NCBI GenBank assembly: GCA_041082245.1
Contig: JBDOIE010000033.1
Location: 1-64,000 of the forward strand
DNA length: 64,000 bases
Direction of reading: 5' to 3'
Source of the DNA: DAOTVY01 sp041082245
Lineage (GTDB): Bacteria > Chloroflexota > Chloroflexia > DTKN01
Both the position numbers and the translations under genes were made by a program. Under the pieces are notes generated by a model that saw nothing but the letters and a program-made list of their open reading frames with translations, made no database searches and had not been told where the DNA came from. Positions 45,008 through 52,043 of this stretch are shown here, one piece after another (the first letter of the stretch is position 1; each line of letters begins with the position of its first letter).

Positions 45008-45962
45008 ATCCCTCCAGAAAGAGCGCTACCGCTCCAAGCAAGCCCGCGTCCCCCCGTAGCGCGGCGGGCAGGATCGGTACATCGCGATAGGGAGGCATCA
45101 CGCGCTCCCGTGCCACCCGCCGGATCGGCCCGAAGAGGCGCTCCCCGAGCCGGGAAACGCCTCCCCCGATGAGGACAATCTCGGGGCTGTACAGGTGCAG
45201 AAGGTTGGCCACACCGACACCGGAGTATTCCGCCGCACGACGGATGATCTCCGCGGCGGCTTCATCCCCCTGCGCATCCGCTTCGCCCACCAGTTTGGCG
45301 TCTACCCGCTCGGCAACGCCCTCCACCAGCCGGGACAGGATCGGGGCGCGTCCGGACCGCACCGCCTCGGCACCTTCCCGTGCGATCGCTGTCCCCGAGG
45401 CAAGCGCTTCCCAGCAGCCATAGTTGCCACAGTTGCAGCGCGGCCCCTCCGGCCACAGCGTCATATGGCCCACCTCGCCCGCCAACCCCCGGTGGCCCAG
45501 GAGGAGCCGCCCGTCGGTGATGATGCCTCCCCCGATCCCGGTACTGATGGTCACATAGGCGATATTCCGATAGTTCCGTCCCGCCCCGAACGCCCACTCC
45601 CCAAGCGCGGCCGCGTTCGCGTCGTTCGCCAGGCGGACCGGTAACCCGAGCCGCTCTTCCAGCAGCGAGCGCAACGGGACCTCGTACCACCCCGGCAGGT
45701 TCGGCGGCGAGATGATCACGCCTGCAAGTGGATCGACCGGCCCCGGGGAACCGACCCCGACCCCCAGCACGCGATCCTTTGGAAGTCCGGCTCGCACCTC
45801 CTCTACCAGGCCGACGATGCGCACAAGGACGGCCTCTAACCCTTCCTCCGCCTTCGTCGGGTGCTCAGCCCGGCGCAGGAAACGTCCCTGCAGATCACAG
45901 GTCGCCGCACGTATCTGGGTGCCACCCAGGTCGACGGCGATCACAAGCGACCGCGGGTCCAT
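44997..45962 (-). CDS. ROK-family sugar kinase (glucokinase type)
   Basis: A 321-residue ROK kinase that phosphorylates a hexose with ATP. The phosphate-1 motif is VIAVDLGGTQIRAATCDL. The sugar-binding and catalytic Asp lies in RLANDANAAALGE. The zinc motif CNCGNYGCWE and the adenosine motif EIVLIGGGVS follow. These are the hallmarks of ROK glucokinases; ROK repressors carry an N-terminal DNA-binding domain, absent here. ATG 45962 is preceded by GGAAGGGA and starts 2 nt after the fmdB stop. Glucose is the likeliest substrate but not certain. Confidence 0.9.
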   Translation of the reverse strand: MDPRSLVIAVDLGGTQIRAATCDLQGRFLRRAEHPTKAEEGLEAVLVRIVGLVEEVRAGLPKDRVLGVGVGSPGPVDPLAGVIISPPNLPGWYEVPLRSLLEERLGLPVRLANDANAAALGEWAFGAGRNYRNIAYVTISTGIGGGIITDGRLLLGHRGLAGEVGHMTLWPEGPRCNCGNYGCWEALASGTAIAREGAEAVRSGRAPILSRLVEGVAERVDAKLVGEADAQGDEAAAEIIRRAAEYSGVGVANLLHLYSPEIVLIGGGVSRLGERLFGPIRRVARERVMPPYRDVPILPAALRGDAGLLGAVALFLEGCGG

Positions 45963-45964
45963 GG

Positions 45965-46201
45965 TTATCCCTTCCCGCAGGTCGCGCAGCTCGTCGCCGC
46001 ACATGACGCGCACCCGCTGCTGCCGCCGATCGCGCGCGTTTCACCTCCGGAGCGGCTGAAGGAGGCAAAGCGCGACAAGCAGCGATCGATCTCGGTCGAC
46101 CCGCATCGCGGGCAGGGCCCGGCATCGTCGGCGCGATCCATCGGGCGCAGCCGCTCGAACTCGGTCCCACAATGCCGGCAACGGTATTCGTAGATCGGCA
46201 T
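45965..46201 (-). CDS. FmdB-family zinc-ribbon protein
   Basis: A 78-residue FmdB-type regulatory zinc ribbon. The start MPIYEYRCRHCGTEFERLRP is canonical, with CRHC and CPRC forming the zinc knuckles. The C-terminus is rich in Ser, Gly and Cys (SSGCASCAATSCATCGKG). The function of the family is poorly known; the name comes from a formamidase operon. It is the first gene of the operon with the ROK kinase. Confidence 0.92.
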   Translation of the reverse strand: MPIYEYRCRHCGTEFERLRPMDRADDAGPCPRCGSTEIDRCLSRFASFSRSGGETRAIGGSSGCASCAATSCATCGKG

Positions 46202-46229
46202 AGGCCACCCTCAACGGTGTCTTTCTTTC

Positions 46230-46258
46230 ATTCTAACCCACATCGCCGAGCGGGTCAA
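46230..46258 (-). promoter_or_regulatory. Sigma70-type promoter of fmdB-ROK operon
   Basis: Reverse strand: TTGACC, 17-nt spacer, TAGAAT; ~29 nt before the fmdB ATG. Confidence 0.7.
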
Positions 46259-46268
46259 CTGGCCCCAT

Positions 46269-46460
46269 CTGGGGTTGGGACGTGAGTTAGGACACGGTGG
46301 CATTACCCCGTCCCCCGGCGCTGCGGGCCGGGCTGTCCCCCCTCACCCCCTTTATCCCCCTTTCCCGCTACCGAACGGCGAGCCGGAAAAAGGAAGGAGC
46401 TGGGATAGAGTAAGGGTTGGGGGAGAGACGCCTTGTCCCAACTCGTGTCCGAACCTCAGG
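46269..46460. repeat. MITE-like dispersed repeat, copy 2
   Basis: A shorter, better preserved relative of 9685-9908. The 29-nt ends are inverted repeats matching at about 23 of 29 positions (CTGGGGTTGGGACGTGAG against CTGAGGTTCGGACACGAG). The interior shares GACACGGTGGCATT, GCGCTGCGGGC and ACCGAACGGCGAGC-type blocks with copy 1. No protein is encoded. Confidence 0.7.
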
Positions 46461-46483
46461 CCCCATAGGCAGCCGGCGTGCCC

Positions 46484-47458
46484 TCACAGCGGTAGCCAGG
46501 TTCCGACACCGAGTTCCAGAGCACGGCGGTATACCTCCACGGCCGTCGCCATATCTTCCAGCGCCAGCCCCAGGTTCATCGCCATCGTGCGCTCCCGAGG
46601 CGTCTGTCGCCCCGGTTGCTTGCCGGCCACAAGATCCCCGAGGTCCGCGTACGGCGTGGGGGCATGCTGGAAATAGCCCTGCTTGCGGTAGTAGGCGTAT
46701 TGCTCCAGATCGTCCGTGACGTAGCGATCTACCTGCGCGAGCGCCTCCGGCTTCCAGTAGGAATCAAAGTCCACGGGGCAGGCGAACGCTCCCTCGGCCA
46801 GCCATCCCGCCTCGATCGTTGGATTAGGTTCCTTCAGGATGGGGCCGGCGGTGACCACGATATCGCTCGCCTCGACGGCCTGTCGAGGAAAGGAAACCCC
46901 CACAACGTCGATGCCGTGCTGGGCACGTATCTCCTCCACATAGGCAGCCTGTGCCTCCGGCCGGATGTCGTATGCGTACACGCGCTCGATCGGAAAGAGC
47001 GCCCGCAACGCCTCGACGTGCGCCCGTCCTTGCACCCCGCAACCGAGGATGCCCAGCGTGCGGCTGTCCGGCCGCGCGAGATATTTCGCCGCGAGGGCAG
47101 TCGCGGCCGCTGTCCGTTTTGCGGTGATCCAGGCCCCATCCATCACGGCGATCGGCATACCGGTCTCGGGATCGTTCAGGATGATCAGGGCGTTGATGTA
47201 GGGCAGGTTGCGACGGTAGTTTTCGGGATAACCGCTCACCCACTTGATCCCAGCCGCTCGCATAGCGGGGATATAAGCGGGCATCGCGTGGATGAAAGCG
47301 TCCTTCACGGGATGGATCCCCGGCTTGGGGGGAACCTCCACGCGTCCTTCGCCCTTTTCGCGGAACGCCTGCTCCAGGCGCTCGATGATGGTCGTCATAT
47401 CGAGCCCCACGGCTTCGACATCCGCACGCGAAAGGTACAGCAGGTTCCCTGCATGCAT
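46484..47458 (-). CDS. Ornithine cyclodeaminase/mu-crystallin family dehydrogenase
   Basis: A 324-residue NAD(P)-binding enzyme. The Rossmann motif is LGILGCGVQGRAHVEAL, preceded by the family block IAVMDGAWITAKRTAAATAL, in which the Arg/Lys bind the substrate carboxylate. Family members include ornithine cyclodeaminase, alanine dehydrogenase (archaeal type), ketimine reductase and tauropine-type enzymes. The Asp that follows the NAD site is in PVDFDSYWKPEAL. The exact substrate cannot be fixed. The ATG follows AAGGAGG. Confidence 0.85.
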   Translation of the reverse strand: MHAGNLLYLSRADVEAVGLDMTTIIERLEQAFREKGEGRVEVPPKPGIHPVKDAFIHAMPAYIPAMRAAGIKWVSGYPENYRRNLPYINALIILNDPETGMPIAVMDGAWITAKRTAAATALAAKYLARPDSRTLGILGCGVQGRAHVEALRALFPIERVYAYDIRPEAQAAYVEEIRAQHGIDVVGVSFPRQAVEASDIVVTAGPILKEPNPTIEAGWLAEGAFACPVDFDSYWKPEALAQVDRYVTDDLEQYAYYRKQGYFQHAPTPYADLGDLVAGKQPGRQTPRERTMAMNLGLALEDMATAVEVYRRALELGVGTWLPL

Positions 47459-47506
47459 CGCATTCCTCCTTGTCTGAAGGCTTCCCGGAAGCAGACCACC
47501 GCAATT

Positions 47507-47535
47507 ATCCTAGCCGAAAAGGCCCGCGGGCGCAA
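47507..47535 (-). promoter_or_regulatory. Sigma70-type promoter of the cyclodeaminase-like gene
   Basis: Reverse strand: TTGCGC, 17-nt spacer, TAGGAT; ~49 nt before the ATG. Confidence 0.6.
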
Positions 47536-47561
47536 GGGAAAGCAGAACAGGCGGTCCCTAC

Positions 47562-47590
47562 TTGACGACACCGCTGCTTCGTGCTATGTT
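47562..47590 (+). promoter_or_regulatory. Sigma70-type promoter of the second spermidine-synthase fusion
   Basis: TTGACG, 17-nt spacer, TATGTT; 40 nt before ATG 47630. Confidence 0.65.
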
Positions 47591-47629
47591 TGCAGCGGTG
47601 GGACCCGTTCACGAAAGGGCCACACGGCT

Positions 47630-49723
47630 ATGGCCTATTACGCGATCGTCGTCTTCCTCTCGGCTTTCCTCCTATTTCAGGTGGAGCCGCTGATCGGCAA
47701 GATCGTCCTGCCGTGGTTCGGGGGGACGTCCTCCGTATGGTCCGCCTCCCTGCTGTTTTTCCAGGTGCTCCTTACCTCCGGCTACGCCTATGCCTATTGG
47801 CTGGCCGGCCGGCCACGATGGCGCAAGCAGGGTATGGTGCACGGCGCCTTACTGCTCCTTTCGCTCTTCCTCTTGCTTCTACTCGCGTTCTCCTGGGATA
47901 CGCCCATCACCCCACCGGGGATCCTGCGCCCAACCGATCCCACCCGCCCGATCGGCCGCCTCTTTCTCGTCCTGCTCTCCTCGGTCGGTCTGCCCTTTTT
48001 TCTTCTGTCCACGAACAGCCCGCTCATGCAAGCATGGTTCTCGCGGGATTGCCCTGAGTGCTCGCCATACCCCCTGTACGCTGTGTCGAACGCGGGTTCC
48101 CTCGCCGGCCTGTTGAGCTATCCGTTCCTGATCGAACCACTGCTCACGCTGCGGACCCAAGCATGGGCCTGGTCGCTCGGGTACCTGACTTTCATCCTGT
48201 GTGCCGGTGCCGCTGTGGTGCGCACGCTGCGGCGTAGAGCCGCCGATCGGGCAAGTGCTCTGGAAGAAATGACCCCTGTTTCCCAGCCAGGCCCGGCAGT
48301 ACGCCTGCTGTGGGTCGCCCTGCCTGCCGTGGCGTCCGCGTTGCTGCTTGCCACGACGAGCCACATCACGCAGGAGGTCGCGCCGGTTCCCCTCCTGTGG
48401 GTGCTCCCGCTGGCGCTCTACCTGCTTTCGTTCATCCTGTGTTTCTCGGGGAAAAGGTGGTACTCCCGTCCCGTGTTCGTGTTGGGGCTCGCGGTGGGAA
48501 GCGCTTTCTTCGTGTGGACGCTTGCGCGGCCCCCGGCTTTGGGCCTGATCGCCCAGGTGGCCGTCTATTGCCTCTTGCTCTGGATCGCCTGTATGTTCTG
48601 CCACGGAGAACTGGCGCGGCTGCAACCCCATCCCCGTTACCTCACTGCCTACTACCTCCTGATGTCGGTCGGCGGGGCTCTAGGGGGCATCGCGGTTTCG
48701 CTGCTCGCCCCGCTCCTCTTCCGGGGCTACTGGGAGCTGCACCTGGGATTGCTCGCCTGCTGGATGCTCCTGTGGATCGTGATCGCTCGGGAACGGCCCA
48801 CGGGTCCGGCGCGCCTCCGGTGGTCGTTCCGGCTGGCCGCTGTCGGCACGCTCACGGCGCTTCTGGGCTCCATCCTCCTTACTCACATCGATGAAGCGTC
48901 CCGTATCCCACGCTACGCCGTGCGTAATTTCTACGGAGTGCTCCGGGTGCTGGAAATGCGTTCCCAATCCCCGTCGGTGCGGGGATACCAGCTCACCCAC
49001 GGGAGCACAGTGCACGGGTTCCAGCTGCTGGATCCGGGTCAGCAGGACCTCCCCACAGCCTACTTTACCGAGCGGAGCGGGATCGGTCTTGCGCTAAGGT
49101 ATTACCCGCGGCACGGCGGCGGGCTTCGGATCGGCATCCTGGGCCTGGGGATCGGTGTCCTTGCTGCCTACGCCCAGCCGGAGGATACGATCCGCTTCTA
49201 CGAGATCAACCCCGCCGTGATCGCTCTGGCACGCGGGGAAGGGGGCTTTTTCTCCTATCTTGCCCGTTGTCGCGGCCGGGTCGAGATCGTGGAAGGGGAC
49301 GCGCGCATTTCGCTCGAGCGAGAGCTGCGGGAAGGACAACCGCAGCAGTACGACATCCTGGTGCTGGACGTCTTTAGCGGAGACGCAATCCCGGTGCACC
49401 TGCTCACGCGGGAAGCCTTCCAGGTCTACCTCCAGCATCTGCGTCCCCACGGGGTGCTGGCCCTCCATATCACGAACCGGTACCTGGACCTGAGGCCGGT
49501 CGTGTGGGGCCTTGCGGATCATTTCGGGTTGCATGCTGCCCTGATCGAATCACAGGGGGACGAGGAGCGCGCCTACCACGCCACATGGATGCTTCTGACG
49601 GACGATCCGGCTTTCCTGCAACAGCCGGAGATCGCCTCCCGGGCTACGCCGCGTCCGGACGACCTCCGTCGCGTGCCGTTGTGGACGGACGACTACAGCA
49701 ACCTCTTCCGCATCCTGAAGTAG
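47630..49723 (+). CDS. Fused polytopic membrane / spermidine-synthase-like protein
   Basis: A 697-residue protein. The N-terminal ~440 residues form about twelve membrane helices (start: VVFLSAFLLFQVEPLIGKIV, a family hallmark). The C-terminal domain has the SAM-fold motifs LRIGILGLGIGVLAAYAQ, IRFYEINPAVIALA and VEGDARISLE, then YDILVLDVFSGDAIPVHLLT. The DVFSGD loop resembles the active-site loop of aminopropyl transferases, but polyamine synthesis is unproven. ATG 47630 has AAAGGG upstream. It is longer than, and distinct from, the similar fusion at 11048-12628. Confidence 0.85.
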   Translation: MAYYAIVVFLSAFLLFQVEPLIGKIVLPWFGGTSSVWSASLLFFQVLLTSGYAYAYWLAGRPRWRKQGMVHGALLLLSLFLLLLLAFSWDTPITPPGILRPTDPTRPIGRLFLVLLSSVGLPFFLLSTNSPLMQAWFSRDCPECSPYPLYAVSNAGSLAGLLSYPFLIEPLLTLRTQAWAWSLGYLTFILCAGAAVVRTLRRRAADRASALEEMTPVSQPGPAVRLLWVALPAVASALLLATTSHITQEVAPVPLLWVLPLALYLLSFILCFSGKRWYSRPVFVLGLAVGSAFFVWTLARPPALGLIAQVAVYCLLLWIACMFCHGELARLQPHPRYLTAYYLLMSVGGALGGIAVSLLAPLLFRGYWELHLGLLACWMLLWIVIARERPTGPARLRWSFRLAAVGTLTALLGSILLTHIDEASRIPRYAVRNFYGVLRVLEMRSQSPSVRGYQLTHGSTVHGFQLLDPGQQDLPTAYFTERSGIGLALRYYPRHGGGLRIGILGLGIGVLAAYAQPEDTIRFYEINPAVIALARGEGGFFSYLARCRGRVEIVEGDARISLERELREGQPQQYDILVLDVFSGDAIPVHLLTREAFQVYLQHLRPHGVLALHITNRYLDLRPVVWGLADHFGLHAALIESQGDEERAYHATWMLLTDDPAFLQQPEIASRATPRPDDLRRVPLWTDDYSNLFRILK

Positions 49724-49729
49724 CCACGC

Positions 49730-49758
49730 TTGACGGGAGCGAAAAAAGCGTGTATCCT
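49730..49758 (+). promoter_or_regulatory. Dedicated promoter of selC
   Basis: TTGACG, 17-nt spacer, TATCCT, ending 9 nt before the mature 5' end of the tRNA. Confidence 0.7.
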
Positions 49759-49767
49759 AAGGATCGC

Positions 49768-49861
49768 GGGAGTGCATGGGTCCCGGTGGGCCTCGCGGTC
49801 TTCAAAACCGTTGTGGGGCGCTGGGAGCGTCCCGGGTCGGTTCGACTCCGACGCACTCCCG
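49768..49861 (+). tRNA. selC: tRNA-Sec (anticodon TCA), UGA-decoding selenocysteine tRNA
   Basis: The 94-nt sequence folds as a bacterial tRNA-Sec. The acceptor stem is 8 bp (GGGAGTGC/GCACTCCC) and the T stem 5 bp (GTCGG/CCGAC), the 8+5 arrangement specific to tRNA-Sec. The D arm has a six-pair stem and a 4-nt CGGT loop. The anticodon loop presents TCA (CTTCAAA). The long variable arm is an 8-bp stem (GGGGCGCT/AGCGTCCC, GGG loop). The discriminator is G, followed by CC but not CCA. It is charged with Ser and converted to Sec by SelA for SelB-guided insertion at UGA. No selA, selB or selD is in the window. Confidence 0.96.
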
Positions 49862-49892
49862 CCTATCGTCCCTCCGCCACAAAGTGGGGGCT

Positions 49893-50444
49893 CTACCGTA
49901 CGCGCAATCTCTCTACCAGCTCAGAAGCCACAAGGCGGTAGGCCGGTTGCTCCACTATGGCGTAAGCCGGCGAGTGATGCACAGACGGGAACCGTTCCCT
50001 TGCCAGTTGCTCCCCAAAGGCTTGCGCTTCTTCCCAGGCCCACCCGCTCCAGCGCCCAGCGCGGCACAGTTCCAGGAAGGTGTGCCAAACATGCCGCAGC
50101 TCCGCGGGTGTTCCCCAACGGTACTCGGCCGTCCTCAGACAGGCCATGATCAGTTGTTCCAGGTTCCCACCCTGCTGCCGGAAGGCGCGAAGGTGGAGCC
50201 GGCCGAGGCGTCCGTCCGGCCGGATCGGCTCCCAGAGCAGCGCTTCTGGCCCTGGAACGAGCGCCATGTACTCCTCTCGAAGGCGTGCGGCGAACGTCTC
50301 AGGATCGACGATGAGGTGCTCCGGGCCCAGCACGGCCTGATAAAGGAGCTTGTAAGCATCCCGGATCCCCATGGCCGGGTGCCGGCTCAGATGGGCGTCC
50401 AGGAGGCGACCGATCGCACCCGGTGTCCAGACCGGCAAGTCCAC
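49893..50444 (-). CDS. Unknown protein, third gene of the hgcAB operon
   Basis: A 183-residue soluble, mostly helical protein that I do not recognise. Notable segments are MGIRDAYKLLYQAVLGPEHL, REEYMALVPGPEALLWEPIR, LGRLHLRAFRQQGGN and WEEAQAFGEQLARERFPSVH. It has His, Glu and Arg clusters but only two cysteines and no membrane segment or signal peptide. Its ATG is 6 nt after the hgcB stop, so it is almost certainly cotranscribed. A supporting role in methylation, cobalamin or metal handling is only an inference from position. Confidence 0.75.
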   Translation of the reverse strand: MDLPVWTPGAIGRLLDAHLSRHPAMGIRDAYKLLYQAVLGPEHLIVDPETFAARLREEYMALVPGPEALLWEPIRPDGRLGRLHLRAFRQQGGNLEQLIMACLRTAEYRWGTPAELRHVWHTFLELCRAGRWSGWAWEEAQAFGEQLARERFPSVHHSPAYAIVEQPAYRLVASELVERLRVR

Positions 50445-50450
50445 GCCTGC

Positions 50451-50939
50451 TTACCCGCAGCAGCCTCCGGAGCTCCCCCCGCAGCCGCACGAAGGGGGTG
50501 CGGCGACCGGGGCCTCCTCCCACGCGTCTTCGCCCCCGCAGCAAGGAGAGCCTCCCGGTAATGGGGCGACTTCCCGCGCGTTTCCGCCTGCGCAGCAGGA
50601 TGCGCTTTCCGGGAGCGGTTCCACCTCCTGTACGTTCCCGCCACCGCAGCAGGCTGTCGGTCCGCCGACGCCGCAGCATTCCTCCTGTGGACGCTCGCCG
50701 AACAGGACCGAGCGCATCAGCGCCACTGCGCATCCCACCCCGCTGTCCACCCAGATGGCTCCTGTGGGACAGTTGCGTTGACAGGCCCCGCATTCCATGC
50801 AGGCTTCGGGGTCCACGAGCTCGGCAACGGGCTCGGAGGCCCGGAAGACCCCGTGGGGGCAGACGACACTGCACAGGCCGCAGTTGATGCATCGCTCCGG
50901 GTCGTAGCGCAACGTATTCGAGATCGCCCCAAGCACCAT
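50451..50939 (-). CDS. hgcB: Mercury-methylation ferredoxin HgcB with extended Cys-rich tail
   Basis: A 162-residue 2x[4Fe-4S] ferredoxin. The clusters are bound by CINCGLCSVVCP (17-28) and CMECGACQRNCP (47-58), followed by the HgcB signature GVGCA with Cys70. HgcB reduces the HgcA corrinoid and delivers Hg(II). Known HgcB proteins are about 95 residues and end in a Cys pair, matching C88-C89 here. This one continues for 73 residues with CC pairs at 97, 115, 133 and a CGC at 151, i.e. 18-residue repeats (CC-GGGN-EV-PLP pattern), and ends with CC at 160-161. It starts 2 nt after hgcA. Confidence 0.95.
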   Translation of the reverse strand: MVLGAISNTLRYDPERCINCGLCSVVCPHGVFRASEPVAELVDPEACMECGACQRNCPTGAIWVDSGVGCAVALMRSVLFGERPQEECCGVGGPTACCGGGNVQEVEPLPESASCCAGGNAREVAPLPGGSPCCGGEDAWEEAPVAAPPSCGCGGSSGGCCG

Positions 50940-50941
50940 CG

Positions 50942-51919
50942 CTAACCTCCAGCCAGGCGAAATCCGATCGAGACCAACAGCAGCGCCAGCCCTGCGGCGA
51001 ACAGGCCCGCCATCGGGCGGACATAGCGCAGGATCTCCCGCCGCACCCCGCTACGCGAGGTAAAGGGTGTGGAGCCGGTAAAGTTCAGCGCCAGGAACGC
51101 CGTTACAGGCGGCAAGCCGAGCAGGAAGGTACCCGAGCCGAGCAGGCGGGACACGAGCGTCCCCTCCGGGTCTCCCAGCCACGGTTTCAGAGCAAAGGGA
51201 AGCGCGACCAGCCCACCCAGCAGGAACCCCTTGGAGGAGAACTCGCGCGTCGGGATCCAGGGCAACAGGATCGGGAACGCCACGACGCCTGCCAGGACGG
51301 CGGCGAGAGCCCCGAAGGCTGCCAGCCGGCCGGCCAGGAACCAGAGCACCAGAGCCGCGATGGCGGTCGGCCAGAAGACGTGCACGACCTCGACTGGGAT
51401 CAGCACCAGGCGGTCCACCAGGCGGAAGCGCACCCGCCGCATCTCCGGCGTGGCCTGGCCCGTGCGGAGGAAAGCCGGGAGGTCCGCCGCGCGCACAGGG
51501 CCGTACTCCACCCGGAAGCCGGAGCGCTGCTTGACCTCGTGCGCGCACACCCCGGCCGCTCCCAGCTGCGGCAGGATCAGGGTGCGGTGACGCACAACTT
51601 CGCGCAAGCGGCTCGCTTCGATCCGCCGCACGAGTTCGTCGGTCCCGAACGTCCCCTTCCCGGCCGCGCACCAGACGTTGATCCCCTCGGTGTCCAGCAC
51701 CAGGATGTACCCGTCGAATCCGGCCAGGGCCGAACGCAGCGCGTCGAAGGAAAGCGAATAGTTCGCCGTGACGAACACCGGCGAATCCGGCGTGGGATTC
51801 CCGAGGGCGTAGAGACCGGGGCGCACCCGGTGATGCCCACGCCGCCATCCGAGACGGGCCAGGACGTGGTCCCAGCGGTCCTTCCAGGTCAGGTGGCTCG
51901 TCGTGCGGTAGATCTCCAA
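50942..51919 (-). CDS. hgcA: Mercury-methylating corrinoid protein HgcA
   Basis: A 325-residue membrane corrinoid methyltransferase that transfers a methyl group to Hg(II), forming methylmercury. The soluble N-terminal domain holds the diagnostic cap helix NVWCAAGKGTFGT, with Cys84 as the expected cobalt ligand. Flanking blocks are also HgcA-like: VTANYSLSFDALR, TLILPQLGAAGVCAHEV and VEYGPVRAADLPAFL. Four to five membrane helices follow from about residue 175. TTG 51919 has AGGAGG 7 nt upstream; the longer GTG frame includes the leader dyad. Together with hgcB this is the gene pair required for methylation. Confidence 0.97.
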   Translation of the reverse strand: MEIYRTTSHLTWKDRWDHVLARLGWRRGHHRVRPGLYALGNPTPDSPVFVTANYSLSFDALRSALAGFDGYILVLDTEGINVWCAAGKGTFGTDELVRRIEASRLREVVRHRTLILPQLGAAGVCAHEVKQRSGFRVEYGPVRAADLPAFLRTGQATPEMRRVRFRLVDRLVLIPVEVVHVFWPTAIAALVLWFLAGRLAAFGALAAVLAGVVAFPILLPWIPTREFSSKGFLLGGLVALPFALKPWLGDPEGTLVSRLLGSGTFLLGLPPVTAFLALNFTGSTPFTSRSGVRREILRYVRPMAGLFAAGLALLLVSIGFRLAGG

Positions 51920-51948
51920 CCCGCATCCTCCTGGAATCGACGTAACTT

Positions 51949-52006
51949 GTAACACCATCACCCACCGTCCGAGTGGTGGCTCTACAGGCTCCGCATCTGG
52001 TGTTAC
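51949..52006 (-). promoter_or_regulatory. Dyad/structured leader upstream of hgcA
   Basis: GTAACACC (52006-51999 on the reverse strand) and its exact complement GGTGTTAC (51956-51949) enclose 42 nt, within which CCACC/GGTGG forms a 5-bp hairpin with an 8-nt loop. It ends 29 nt before the hgcA start. It may be an RNA regulatory element or a pair of protein-binding half-sites. No B12-box or other known riboswitch core is recognised. Confidence 0.4.
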
Positions 52007-52043
52007 GCCCGAAACGGTCGAACGTATGCCGGAGCAAGGTATG

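Noticed and set aside
46616..47629. Upstream extension of the membrane spermidine-synthase-like gene
   Set aside because: The extension lies antisense to the cyclodeaminase-like gene and ahead of the promoter at 47562; family N-termini match the ATG at 47630.
49864..49892. Weak hairpin between selC and the hgc operon end
   Set aside because: CCGCCACAAAGTGGGGG can form only a short, mismatched stem without a T-run; not strong enough to call a terminator.
51949..52006. Cobalamin riboswitch upstream of hgcA
   Set aside because: HgcA uses a corrinoid, so this was considered, but no B12-box or typical core is visible and the interval of 124 nt is short for the full aptamer. Kept only as an unassigned structured leader.
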